64,000 nt of DNA from NCBI RefSeq assembly GCF_000826525.2, contig NZ_LN651329.1:28004-92003 (forward strand), written 5' to 3'. The notes beneath the pieces are model-generated. The model saw only the letters and a list, made by a program, of their open reading frames with translations. It searched no databases and had not been told where the DNA came from. Below are positions 46,326 through 59,465 of the stretch, in pieces. This DNA comes from Mobilicoccus massiliensis (GTDB taxonomy: Bacteria; Actinomycetota; Actinomycetes; Actinomycetales; Dermatophilaceae). Position numbers and translations under genes: made by a program. Positions within the stretch are counted from its first letter, which is position 1. Each line of letters begins with the position of its first letter.

Positions 46326-46436
46326 TCAGCTCCAGGAGAAGCTGGTCGCGACGTGTCCGTGGTGGTTCGAGTTCGGGGCGAGGACGGCCTGCTCGGACCG
46401 CTCCTCACGCACCTCGACCATCTGGATCGTGGGCAT
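46326..46436 (-). CDS. RiPP precursor peptide, 36 residues
   Basis: A 37-codon frame starts at ATG 46436, eight bases after a near-perfect AAGGAGG ribosome site, and ends at TGA 46326. The N-terminal part is charged (MPTIQMVEVREERSEQ, a leader-like stretch). The C-terminal part PNSNHHGHVATSFSWS has five Ser/Thr residues and three His but no Cys, which suits a YcaO-modified core with imidazole metal ligands. It overlaps the end of the exporter gene by 32 bases in another frame. The order exporter, precursor, cyclodehydratase is typical of RiPP clusters. The leader/core boundary and the protease are not known; PN or the preceding LA are possible cut sites. Confidence 0.75.
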   Translation of the reverse strand: MPTIQMVEVREERSEQAVLAPNSNHHGHVATSFSWS

Positions 46437-48291
46437 CGTGTTCACCTCCTTCCTGCTCGTCGGTCGTGGGTGTCCCCGACGCGCCGTCGTGGAGGACCGC
46501 GGCGTACCGCGGCTCCGTACGCATCAGGTCGTCGTGGGCGCCGGTGGCGGCGATGCGCCCACCGGCGAGGAAGAGGGCGCGTTCGCACCCGGCGATCGTC
46601 GTCGGGCGGTGGCTGACGACGACCGTCGTGCGACCGCGGCGTCGCCGGTCGAGGGCGGCGAGCAGGTCGGCCTCGGTGAGCGCGTCGACGTCGGCGGTCG
46701 GCTCGTCGAGGACGAGGACGACGGGGTCGGCGAGCAGCCCGCGGGCCAGCCCGAGGCGTTGGCGTTGCCCGCCCGACCAGGATCGGCCCGCCTCGGCGAC
46801 GACGGTGTCGAGCCCGTCGGGCAGTGCTCGCACGTGACCGGCGAGGCCGACGTCGCGCAGCGCCGCCCACATCGCCTCGTCGCCGTGACCGACGCCCGCG
46901 AGATCGAGGTTCTCGCGCACGGTGGTGCGAAAGACGTACGGCCGCTGCTCGACGAGGACGACCGCCGAGCGCGTCGCCTCGCGGGACACGGTCGCCAGAT
47001 CGCGTCCGTCGAGCCGGACGCACCCGGTTGCCGGGTCGATGAGCCGCGTCAGTGTGTGGACGAGCGTCGTCTTGCCGGCCCCGCTCGCGCCGACGACGGC
47101 CACGTGCTCGCCGGCGCCGACGACGGCCGAGAGATCGTGCAGCACGTCGCGTTCGGTGTCCGGATAGCGCACGGTGATGCGGTCGACCTCGAGGCGCCCC
47201 GGTCCGACGAGATCGGCGAGGGCGGCGTCGCGTCCGCCGTCGCGTCCTGTTGCGTGGGGGACGACGTCGCGTCCGACACCCTCGGCGGTGGCGTCGTCAC
47301 GGCTCGCAGGAGAGGCCGTGACGATCCCGACGATCCGGGAGGCGGCAGCCGACATCTCGCCGAGGCGCTGGATTCCGGCCGTGGCGATGACGATGCAGAC
47401 GAGTCCCGCACCGGCGAGGGCGGTCGCCGGTGGGAGATCCTGCGGGGCGAGGTCTCCGGTGGCCACGCGTGCGGTGCACCCGACGAGCACACCGATGGTG
47501 ACGAGCGCAGCGACGAACTCGGTCGCGGCCTGCTCCCCGGCGAGCCGCAGCGCGATGGCGCGCCGCGCGGACTGCACGTCGGACGTGCCCCGGCGGATCT
47601 GCTCGTGATGTCGCCCGAGCAGCCCGAGAAGAACGATCTCGCGGGCGCTGTGGCGCGCCTCGACGGCCACGGCCGACAGTTCGGAGACGGTGTGCCGCAG
47701 GCGTGCCCCCTGCCGCGCCGCCGGCACCGCGGTGAGCACCGGGACGGCGACGAGCAGGAGCTGTCCGGCAGGGACGAGCAGCCCGACGGGACCGAGCCAC
47801 CCGACGGCGACGGCCGACACGACGACCGCGACGATCGACGAGGCGACCCATTGCGCGACCGTGTGGGCGTAGAACCACTCGAGGGCCTCGGCGTCCGACA
47901 TCGCGGCCGCGGCGACCTCACCCGAGCGGCGCCGTCGGAGTCCGAAGGGGACGAGGCGGCGCAGGGCCCGGTGCAGCTCGGCGCGCACGGAGTCGATGAC
48001 GCGGTAGGCGAGCACGTGCGCAAGCCACATGTCGGCCCAGCCGAACACGCCGACGAGCATGACGGCCACGGTGAGCGCGACGATGACCGCGACGGCACGG
48101 GGATCGCCCGTCGCCACGGCGGTCGCACCGCGGGCCCCGAGCACGGCGGCGGTGACGACCGCGAGCCCGGACGCGACCTCCACTACGATGACCTGCACGA
48201 ACAGTGCGCGGTCAGCCCGCAGGTGGACACCCAGATCGACGAGCGGGCGCACGAGGGCGCCGACCGACCGGGGCGGCGCGACGAGGCTCAC
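46405..48291 (-). CDS. ABC exporter half-subunit, second of a pair
   Basis: This is a 628-residue transporter with a six-helix membrane domain (about 20-320) and an ATPase domain (about 370-600). Walker A is GASGAGKTT, the signature is WSGGQRQR (first residue W in place of L), Walker B is VLVLDEPTADVD and the switch His is in VVSHRPTT. The GTG start at 48291 overlaps the previous stop (GTGA). It pairs with the next entry as a CydDC-like heterodimer. There is no C39 peptidase domain, so it does not cleave leaders itself. Probable cargo is the modified peptide made by the same operon. Confidence 0.87.
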   Translation of the reverse strand: MSLVAPPRSVGALVRPLVDLGVHLRADRALFVQVIVVEVASGLAVVTAAVLGARGATAVATGDPRAVAVIVALTVAVMLVGVFGWADMWLAHVLAYRVIDSVRAELHRALRRLVPFGLRRRRSGEVAAAAMSDAEALEWFYAHTVAQWVASSIVAVVVSAVAVGWLGPVGLLVPAGQLLLVAVPVLTAVPAARQGARLRHTVSELSAVAVEARHSAREIVLLGLLGRHHEQIRRGTSDVQSARRAIALRLAGEQAATEFVAALVTIGVLVGCTARVATGDLAPQDLPPATALAGAGLVCIVIATAGIQRLGEMSAAASRIVGIVTASPASRDDATAEGVGRDVVPHATGRDGGRDAALADLVGPGRLEVDRITVRYPDTERDVLHDLSAVVGAGEHVAVVGASGAGKTTLVHTLTRLIDPATGCVRLDGRDLATVSREATRSAVVLVEQRPYVFRTTVRENLDLAGVGHGDEAMWAALRDVGLAGHVRALPDGLDTVVAEAGRSWSGGQRQRLGLARGLLADPVVLVLDEPTADVDALTEADLLAALDRRRRGRTTVVVSHRPTTIAGCERALFLAGGRIAATGAHDDLMRTEPRYAAVLHDGASGTPTTDEQEGGEHDAHDPDGRGA

Positions 48292-50078
48292 GCGGGCACC
48301 TCCGTCACACCGGCGAGCCGGGCGAAGCCGCCGTCGGCGCGGCGCAGGTCGGCGGCGAGGCCGGACTCGACGAGCCGCCCGTCGGCGAGGACGTGCACCC
48401 GGTCGGAGCCCCCCAGTGAGCCGAGCCGGTGGGTGACGACGAGGACGATCCGGTCGGAGCGGTGCGTGGCGAGGCGGGCGACGAGAGCGGCCTCGCTGCG
48501 CAGGTCGAGCGCCGAGGTCGCCTCGTCGAGGACGAGGACGGGCCGGTCCTGGCGCAGGGCGCGTGCGATGGCGACGCGCTGGCGCTGGCCGCCGGAGAGC
48601 AGGCCGCCGCGCTCCCCGGCCTGCGTGTGCAGGTCGAAGGTCGGGTCGTCGGTGCCGATCCCGGCGAGCCGGGCGCACACCGAGACGTCGTCGTCCCCGG
48701 CGGCGTCATCCGCCGAGACGTCGCCCGATGCGAGGTGGGCCTGCGAGTCCGACGACGCGTCGCCGAGTGCGATGTTGTCGGCGACCGTGCCGGCGAACAG
48801 CGCCGGGTCCTGGGGAACGGTGGCGACGAGGGAGAGCAGATCGGCTGCGGAGACGGGGGCGCCGTCGACGAGCACGGTCCCCTCCTGCGGCACGAGCAGG
48901 CCGGAGAGGATCGCGGCCAGCGTCGACTTGCCCGATCCGCTGATCCCGACGACGGCGTTCATACCGGACGTCAGGCGCAGGTCGACCTCGGAGAGGGCGG
49001 CGGCGTCGCCCCCCGGGTAGGTGAGGGTGAGCCCGACGCCGTCGATCCTCGCGCAGGCGCGCGGGGGCCGGGACAGCGTGTCGAGTCGCGCGGCCCCGGG
49101 TGTCCAGCAGCCGTGCGGCGACGCGGCATCGAGCACGTCGAGGATCTGCCGGCCGGAGTAGGTGCCCGCGTAGCCGGCGTGCCAGTGGTTCGCGAGGTCG
49201 CGCAGGGGGCGGACGAGCTCGGTCGAGAGCATGACGAGGGCGAAGACGACCGTCGGCGCGAGCCCGCGGCCCAGCGCCGCGGCGAGCGCGACGACCGGGA
49301 CCGCCGACAGGGCGAAGGCCGAGAGGCCGGACTCGACGAGCGAGAGGCGCAGTTGCCCGAGCGTGCGGTCGAGCAGTGAGCGGGAGGCGCCCTCGAGGGT
49401 CTCCTGTCGCCGCGCGTCGGCGCCGGCGAGGACGAGCGTCGTCATCCCCGTCATCGAGTCGAGGAACTCGGCGTGCATGCGCCCGTAGGCGTCCCAGTGG
49501 TCCGCCCCGCGAGCGGCGAGCGCGCGATCCCAGAGCCGGGGCAGGAGGGGGAGGACGAGTACGGCGGCCACGGTGACCACACCAACGAGGGGGTCGACGG
49601 CGATGAGCACCGCGCCGACGACGAGGCAGGTGACGAGCACGGTGACCTGCTGAGGAAGGTAGCGGGAGAGGTACGGATCGAGATTCTCGACCCCGTCGAC
49701 GACGAGCGCGTGGTCGGCGCCCGTCCGCCCGCGGACGTCGGCGGCGGAGCGTCGCACGAGGGCCTCGGCGAGGTCGGCCCGCAGCGTGAGCTTGACCCGC
49801 GTCATGAGTCGGGCGGCGGCGAGCTCGCGCAGCGCGACGAGGGTGGGCCGGGCAACGAGCACCGCGAGGAGACCGGCGAGCCAGGGGGCGACGCGGGCGC
49901 CGAGGTCGGCGGGGTCGCGGCCCCACGCGCCGACGATCCCGCCGAAGACCTGCGCCATCAGCAGGGCCTGGGCGACGAACGTCGCGCCGAGCAGCACACC
50001 GATCGCCGCGAGCGTCGCGGTCACGACGATCGCCCGCGGGCGGGAGCCCAGGAGCCGGAAGAGTCGGAGGTGAATCAT
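48288..50078 (-). CDS. ABC exporter half-subunit, first gene of the RiPP operon
   Basis: This is a 596-residue transporter with a six-helix domain (about 15-310) and an ATPase domain. Walker A is GISGSGKST, the signature LLSGGQRQRVAIARAL, Walker B VLVLDEATSALD, and the switch His is in VVTHRLG. All catalytic motifs are intact. CydCD-like pairing with the next gene is expected from the GTGA overlap. The ATG at 50078 is 11 bases from the Zur/Fur-type box, so transcription of exporter, precursor and both YcaO genes should be set by that operator. Confidence 0.88.
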   Translation of the reverse strand: MIHLRLFRLLGSRPRAIVVTATLAAIGVLLGATFVAQALLMAQVFGGIVGAWGRDPADLGARVAPWLAGLLAVLVARPTLVALRELAAARLMTRVKLTLRADLAEALVRRSAADVRGRTGADHALVVDGVENLDPYLSRYLPQQVTVLVTCLVVGAVLIAVDPLVGVVTVAAVLVLPLLPRLWDRALAARGADHWDAYGRMHAEFLDSMTGMTTLVLAGADARRQETLEGASRSLLDRTLGQLRLSLVESGLSAFALSAVPVVALAAALGRGLAPTVVFALVMLSTELVRPLRDLANHWHAGYAGTYSGRQILDVLDAASPHGCWTPGAARLDTLSRPPRACARIDGVGLTLTYPGGDAAALSEVDLRLTSGMNAVVGISGSGKSTLAAILSGLLVPQEGTVLVDGAPVSAADLLSLVATVPQDPALFAGTVADNIALGDASSDSQAHLASGDVSADDAAGDDDVSVCARLAGIGTDDPTFDLHTQAGERGGLLSGGQRQRVAIARALRQDRPVLVLDEATSALDLRSEAALVARLATHRSDRIVLVVTHRLGSLGGSDRVHVLADGRLVESGLAADLRRADGGFARLAGVTEVPA

Positions 50079-50089
50079 CGCGTCCTAGG

Positions 50090-50104
50090 TGATATTGATT
50101 ATCA
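50090..50104. promoter_or_regulatory. Zur/Fur-type operator between exporter and importer
   Basis: TGATATTGATTATCA is a 15-bp 7-1-7 palindrome of the Fur-superfamily type, standing in a 27-base AT-rich gap between the divergent exporter and importer genes. It matches the common TGA-AA-TGATT-TCA pattern of actinobacterial Zur sites at 12 of 15 positions and matches the box at 59466 at 12 of 15. It does not look like an IdeR iron box. Confidence 0.7.
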
Positions 50105-50105
50105 A

Positions 50106-51167
50106 GTGCAGCAGACGCTAAGCGGTGTCGCGGGCAGGGTCAACACCGGGGTCCGGGCGGCGGCGACGATGATCGTCCTGCCGATTGCTCTCGTCCTGGC
50201 CTGCCTGTATGCGATCGCCTCCGGGGCCGCCGACCTCGGCGCGGGCGAGATCTGGGCGTCCGTGGCTGCTCGGATGGGCGTCGGATCCGACCCCCTCACC
50301 GCGCGGCAGCAGGCGATCGTCTGGGAGCTGCGGATGCCACGCGTGCTCGTCGGCGCGCTCGTGGGAGCGGCGCTGTCGGTGGGGGGCGCCACCCTGCAGG
50401 CGCTCGTGCGCAACGTGCTCGCCGATCCCTACCTGCTCGGTGTCTCCTCGGGCGCCGGCCTCGGCGCGGCCGGTGTCATCGCCCTCGGTCTCGGCGCCGC
50501 GCTCGGCGGGGTGACCCTCGTCGGCGGTGCGTTCCTCGGCGCCTGCCTCGCGGTCGTGCTCCTGCTCCTGCTCACCGGGCGAAGGGGCGCCGTCGCCGTC
50601 CATCACCTCGTGCTCGCCGGGCTCGTCGTCTCGTTCTTCCTCTCGGCCGTGACGAACCTCGTCGTCTCCGTCGCCGGCGACCGCGACACCGTGCGGGCGA
50701 TCATGTTCTGGACCCTCGGCTCGCTGGCCCGCGCCGACTGGACCCACCTGCCCGTGCTTGCGCTCGTCGTGCTCGGGATGCTTGCCGCGCTCACGCTCAT
50801 CGCGCGCCGGCTCGACGCGATCTCCCTCGGCGACGACGTCGCCCGTAGCCTCGGCACGGACCCCGGGCGTCTGCGCGTCCAGGCCACCGCGATCACCGCG
50901 ATCGGGGTCGCGGCCGCTGTCGCCGTGAGCGGCGCCGTCGGGTTCGTCGGGCTCGTCGTGCCCCACCTCACCCGGAGCCTCGTCGGTGCCTCCCACCGGG
51001 TGCTGCTGCCGACGTGCGCCCTGCTGGGGGCTCTCGTCATCGTCGTCGGCGACACCCTGGCCCGCACGGTCCTCGCCCCTCGCGAACTGCCACTGGGCGT
51101 GCTCACCGCGCTCCTCGGCACGCCCCTGCTCATGGTCCTCGTCCGCCGCCAGGGCGAGCGTCCCTGA
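50106..51167 (+). CDS. FecCD-family permease of a metal-chelate importer
   Basis: This is a 353-residue multi-pass permease of the BtuC/FecCD type. It has LRMPRVLVGALVGAALSVGG, then LQALVRNVLADPYLLGVSSG, and a C-terminal GFVGLVVPHLTRSLVG with TLARTVLAPRELPLGVLTAL, the coupling-loop and dimer regions of the family. GTG 50106, right after the operator, gives an N-terminus with two Arg before segment 1 and implies a leaderless message. ATG 50169 would start directly in the hydrophobic segment and is less natural. It lies upstream of its binding protein (43 bases) and ATPase. Confidence 0.85.
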   Translation: MQQTLSGVAGRVNTGVRAAATMIVLPIALVLACLYAIASGAADLGAGEIWASVAARMGVGSDPLTARQQAIVWELRMPRVLVGALVGAALSVGGATLQALVRNVLADPYLLGVSSGAGLGAAGVIALGLGAALGGVTLVGGAFLGACLAVVLLLLLTGRRGAVAVHHLVLAGLVVSFFLSAVTNLVVSVAGDRDTVRAIMFWTLGSLARADWTHLPVLALVVLGMLAALTLIARRLDAISLGDDVARSLGTDPGRLRVQATAITAIGVAAAVAVSGAVGFVGLVVPHLTRSLVGASHRVLLPTCALLGALVIVVGDTLARTVLAPRELPLGVLTALLGTPLLMVLVRRQGERP

Positions 51168-51209
51168 CCGTCGCCCATGTCGTCGCTTCAACCACCCAAG
51201 GAGACCCCG

Positions 51210-52211
51210 ATGGCCCCCACCACCTACGCCCGGATCGGCGCACTCGCCGCGACCCTTGCCCTGACCGGCTCGCTGTGTGCGTGCGGCGCCACGCCCGTCG
51301 CCACCGAGAATGCGAGCGGCGGCACGAGTACCCCCGCCTCCGGCAACTATCCGATGACGGTCGACGACTGCGGCACGACGGTGACGGTCGAGGAGGCTCC
51401 CCGTAAGGTGCTGACGATCGGTCAGGCGGCCGTCGGGCTGCTCGACGCCGCGGGCGCCTCCGACCGGATCGTCGCCCGCTCCGGCGAGTTCGGCGCGGAA
51501 CTGCCGCCCGGACTACGCACGCCTCCCACGTCGTCGACGATCCTCGACCCCGCGGACCCCAAGGCGGAGGCGATCCTCGACTCCGGCGCGGACACGGTCG
51601 TCGGCTACGGGCTGTTCGAGGCCGAGCCGTCCGACCTGTCGAAGGCGGGGATCACCCTGCTCACCGTCCAGGGGGAATGTGGCCACGACACCGGCGACTC
51701 CGGACCTGGGCTGGGGATCGACGTCGTCCCCGCCGACGTCCGCCGTCTCGGCACGGTGTTCGGCACCTCGGAGGTCGCGGAGAAGTCCGCGGCCGGGCTC
51801 GAGGCGGAGATCGAGCGACTCACCACCCGCAAGGGCTCGGGCACGGCCGCCTGGGTCTACTACTTCGGCGCAACCGATCCCCTCTCGGCGTACGGGGGGA
51901 CGGGCATCGCCCATGACGTCCTCGCCCGCACCGGCCTGACCAACGTCTTCGCCTCGCAGAAGAAGACCTACGTCGAGACGAGCCCCGAGGCCCTGCTCGC
52001 GCAGGACCCGGACTGGATCGTCCTCAGCTATGGGGGCTACGGCGAGAGCAAGGAGGCGGCCGAGGCCAAGTTCCGCGCCGAGAAGGGCGCCGCCACCCTC
52101 TCGGCGGTGAAGAACGACCGGATCATCCTCGTTCCCAGTGACTCCAGTGCGCCGTCCCCGCGGGTCGTCGAGGCGCTGAAGGCCGTGGCGGATGCGGTGA
52201 CCGGTGCCTGA
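51210..52211 (+). CDS. Metal-chelate ABC importer substrate-binding lipoprotein
   Basis: This is a 333-residue lipoprotein with signal peptide and lipobox LCAC (about 22-25). The mature part is a class III binding fold: PRKVLTIGQAAVGLLDAAG, AILDSGADTVVGYGLFEAEP, and C-terminal LLAQDPDWIVLSYGG, as in BtuF/FecB-type proteins for chelated metals. It lacks the His-rich loop of ZnuA, so it should bind a complex rather than the naked ion. AAGGAGACCCCG precedes ATG 51210. Its stop overlaps the ATPase start by 8 bases. The substrate is inferred to be the metal complex of the RiPP made next door. Confidence 0.85.
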   Translation: MAPTTYARIGALAATLALTGSLCACGATPVATENASGGTSTPASGNYPMTVDDCGTTVTVEEAPRKVLTIGQAAVGLLDAAGASDRIVARSGEFGAELPPGLRTPPTSSTILDPADPKAEAILDSGADTVVGYGLFEAEPSDLSKAGITLLTVQGECGHDTGDSGPGLGIDVVPADVRRLGTVFGTSEVAEKSAAGLEAEIERLTTRKGSGTAAWVYYFGATDPLSAYGGTGIAHDVLARTGLTNVFASQKKTYVETSPEALLAQDPDWIVLSYGGYGESKEAAEAKFRAEKGAATLSAVKNDRIILVPSDSSAPSPRVVEALKAVADAVTGA

Positions 52212-53034
52212 GCCCGATGAGTCCGGCAAATCCGGCACGGCCGTGGCCGCCGCGACGACGCGAACCCGTGCGCCGAGCGCCCGTCTTGAGGCGATCGGCG
52301 TCACCGTGCGTCACGGCACGACGACTGCCGTGCAGCGCGCCGATCTGCGCGTCGTGGCCGGGGCGACCACGGGGCTCGTCGGTCCCAACGGCAGCGGCAA
52401 GACGAGCCTGCTGCGAGTTCTCGCCGGGCTCGCGCGACCCGACGAGGGCGTGGCCAGGCTCGATGGGATCGACCTGGGCGAGGTCCGCGATCGCGACCGC
52501 GCGCGCCGCGTCGCCTACGTGGGCCAGGTCGAGAACGGCGACGCACCGTTCACCGCCCGGCAGATCCTCACCCTCGGCCGTGCCTGTCTGCGGCGCGACT
52601 GGGAGCGCACGACCCGCGGGGACGCGCACGCCGTCGAGGTCGTCCTCGAACGGATGGGGTTGACCGGGCTCGCCGACCGCCGCCTCGATGCGATGTCGGG
52701 CGGAGAACGTCAACGGGTGCTCATCGCGCGGGCGCTCGCGCAGGGGGCCGACACGCTCGTGCTCGACGAGCCGACCAATCATCTCGACGTCGCGCACCAG
52801 CAGCACGTGCTCGGTCTGTTGCACGACGGCCCCGAGACGGTGCTCGTCGTCCTCCATGACCTCGATCTGGCGGCAGCCTTCTGCGACCGCGTCGTCATGC
52901 TCGATGCCGGTCGGATCGTGGCCGCAGGGACGCCGGGGGAGGTGCTCGACCCCGCGCGGGTCGAGCAGGTCTACGGCGTGCGGGCGCGCCGCCTCGATCT
53001 CGCGGACCGGCCGCATCTCGTCCTCGGCCGATGA
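52204..53034 (+). CDS. ABC importer ATPase
   Basis: This is a 276-residue FepC/BtuD-type ATPase. Walker A is GPNGSGKTS (about 57-65), the Q-loop is VGQVENGDAPF, the signature MSGGERQRVLIARALAQ, Walker B LVLDEPTNHLD and the switch His is in VLHDLDLAAAF. GTG 52204 overlaps the lipoprotein stop. It completes a permease-binding protein-ATPase operon of the usual order. Copy C of the palindromic repeat follows between it and the convergent pgm gene. Confidence 0.9.
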   Translation: MPEPDESGKSGTAVAAATTRTRAPSARLEAIGVTVRHGTTTAVQRADLRVVAGATTGLVGPNGSGKTSLLRVLAGLARPDEGVARLDGIDLGEVRDRDRARRVAYVGQVENGDAPFTARQILTLGRACLRRDWERTTRGDAHAVEVVLERMGLTGLADRRLDAMSGGERQRVLIARALAQGADTLVLDEPTNHLDVAHQQHVLGLLHDGPETVLVVLHDLDLAAAFCDRVVMLDAGRIVAAGTPGEVLDPARVEQVYGVRARRLDLADRPHLVLGR

Positions 53035-53067
53035 CGCCGGCCTCCCGACGCGGCGGCGGGTCACCTG

Positions 53068-53136
53068 ACGTGGAAGACGGGATGGCAGCGAGGCTGGGGT
53101 GATCACCCCACGTCTGCTGCCATCCCGTCTTCCATC
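53068..53136. repeat. Dispersed palindromic repeat, copy C
   Basis: This is the best-preserved copy: TGGAAGACGGGATGGCAGC and GCTGCCATCCCGTCTTCCA are exact 19-bp arms around the 14-bp palindrome GGGGTGATCACCCC, with 6-base asymmetric joints. It lies between convergent genes, as do copies A and B. Confidence 0.85.
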
Positions 53137-53183
53137 ATGCGGAGGCGCCCCCGACCGGGGAGGACCCCCGCGTCGCTCGACGA

Positions 53184-54848
<1,665 letters not shown>

Positions 54849-54911
54849 GCCCCCATCCTGGCAGTCCCCGGACCGGCGCGGTGAGGTGAAGCCCGATCGC
54901 CGCCCGAGAAG

Positions 54912-55139
54912 TCACAGGCAGGAGGGCAACTCCCGTCGGGAGAGGGTTGCGGGCCCATCCACGGTGGCGTCCGCGAGGGCCATTCGCCGGGCGAGATCCT
55001 CGCGATGCCGATGCAGCAGCGCGGCCCGACCCGCCTCGTCGGAGGCGATGAAGAGGCGGACCCGGGCCAGGGAGAGCCCCGCGTCGATGGCATCGCCGTC
55101 GTCCGCGCCCACGAACCGTGGGACGGGTGAGGGCGTCAC
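54912..55139 (-). CDS. Small protein coupled to the tandem-domain gene
   Basis: This 75-residue frame starts at GTG 55139, overlapping the stop of the upstream gene as GTGA. It contains amphipathic helical stretches (SLARVRLFIASDEAGRAALL and HREDLARRMALADATVDG) and no recognisable motif. The coupling and codon usage suggest a real protein, perhaps a partner of the 363-residue product. Confidence 0.5.
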   Translation of the reverse strand: MTPSPVPRFVGADDGDAIDAGLSLARVRLFIASDEAGRAALLHRHREDLARRMALADATVDGPATLSRRELPSCL

Positions 55140-56227
55140 GGGTGGTTGCGTCGGGCCGGCTCGTCCCGGGTGAGGGTGGCATGGGTATGCGGGTCGGCGA
55201 GCAGAGCCGCGATCAGGGGATCGTCGCCCCCGATGAGGGTGGCTCGATCGGTGACCCCACGCTCGACGAGCCAGGATCGGTCGGCGGGCCACAGGAACCG
55301 AATCCACTCCCAGTCCATCTCCTGATCCCACCAAGGGGTGAGGAGGTCACCGAGCCGGCCACCGACGAACCGCGTGGCGATGGGCTCGACGTGAGTCGTG
55401 ACGGGAGGCTGCCAGACGGCGCCGGTGGCGTCACCGAACCCCCGGGTCGCTGCCGCCGACGCCGGGGTTCGCTCCAGCAGGCAGCGCCGCACGGCCTCCC
55501 GTTGTCGCGACGTGGGCCGGTCGCCCGGTCGATCGTGATGGGGGATCGCGACGGCGCGACCGAAGGCACCGTGCCGCACTCCGGCCTCTGTGTAGATCCA
55601 GGTGCTCGGGTGGGCGTCGACGACCCACGCCAGTTCGGCGCGGTCGGGCGCGAACCACTCGCCATCAGTGGGAGGACGTACCACGGGAGGGGAGAAGCCC
55701 TCTCCGTTCGATGCAGCCAAGGGGCGCGCAGCCAAGCCCGGCGTCGCGAGCAGGCTCGCGGCGAGGGCGTCGTCGCCGAACACGAAACCGGTCGGCAGAT
55801 CGGGGCTCGCGTACAGCAGCCAGGACCGGTCTGCAGGCCAGAGGAAGCACCGGAACTCCCCGGCGAGGGCTTCGTCCCACCACGGCGCCGTCAGGTCGGC
55901 GAGGGTGCCGGCGACGAAGCGGTAGCGCACATCCCTGTCCACGGCCACCGCGACATCCAGTGGGGGGTCCCACGGTTCGTCGAACCCACCTCCGTAGAAG
56001 CCGCGGACGCCGTTCGCGGTCGGTCCCGACCGCGCCAGCAGAGCGCGTCGGAGATGGCCGGCCTGCACCGTGGTGGGCCCACCGTCGGGTGAGTGGCCGT
56101 GTGGGATGGCGACCCCCGCCGCGAAGGTTGCGGGACGTCGCGGCGCGCCGCGGGCATCGGCAGGCCACGACTCCTCGATCCACGCCAGGTCGCCCGGCTC
56201 GACCGGGCGCAGCGTGCGGATGGTCAT
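55136..56227 (-). CDS. Unrecognised protein with two copies of one domain
   Basis: This is a 363-residue protein I do not recognise. Two diverged copies of a domain of about 140 residues (about 32-175 and 205-355) share AVAIPH, then FVxGxLxDLxxPWWDxE, FLWPADRSW and GDDxLxAxLLxxP in the same order. No signal peptide or membrane segment is seen, and the many Trp and Asp residues suggest a compact soluble fold. The ATG at 56227 follows AGGGCGAC. A small gene is translationally coupled downstream. thiC ends 81 bases upstream on the same strand, so read-through from it is possible. Confidence 0.65.
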   Translation of the reverse strand: MTIRTLRPVEPGDLAWIEESWPADARGAPRRPATFAAGVAIPHGHSPDGGPTTVQAGHLRRALLARSGPTANGVRGFYGGGFDEPWDPPLDVAVAVDRDVRYRFVAGTLADLTAPWWDEALAGEFRCFLWPADRSWLLYASPDLPTGFVFGDDALAASLLATPGLAARPLAASNGEGFSPPVVRPPTDGEWFAPDRAELAWVVDAHPSTWIYTEAGVRHGAFGRAVAIPHHDRPGDRPTSRQREAVRRCLLERTPASAAATRGFGDATGAVWQPPVTTHVEPIATRFVGGRLGDLLTPWWDQEMDWEWIRFLWPADRSWLVERGVTDRATLIGGDDPLIAALLADPHTHATLTRDEPARRNHP

Positions 56228-56308
56228 GTCGCCCTCCGCATCGTCACGCAGACACGACTGGCGGTTCTGCCCGTTGAACGAGATCGTCGCACGGTCACCA
56301 CGGCTGCG

Positions 56309-59417
<3,109 letters not shown>

Positions 59418-59465
59418 GGGCCCCACGGTGCCATGACGGAGGGCGCGACCGGGCGGGCGTCTAGA

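Noticed and set aside
45568..49020. 1150-residue open frame across the RiPP exporter and YcaO genes
   Set aside because: It is antisense to well-supported ABC and YcaO domains and reads as Arg/Pro/Ser-rich noise.
50090..50104. IdeR/DmdR iron box as identity of the operator
   Set aside because: The TTAGGTTAG half-site pattern is absent; the 7-1-7 TGA...TCA form and the sister box at zinc genes fit Zur better.
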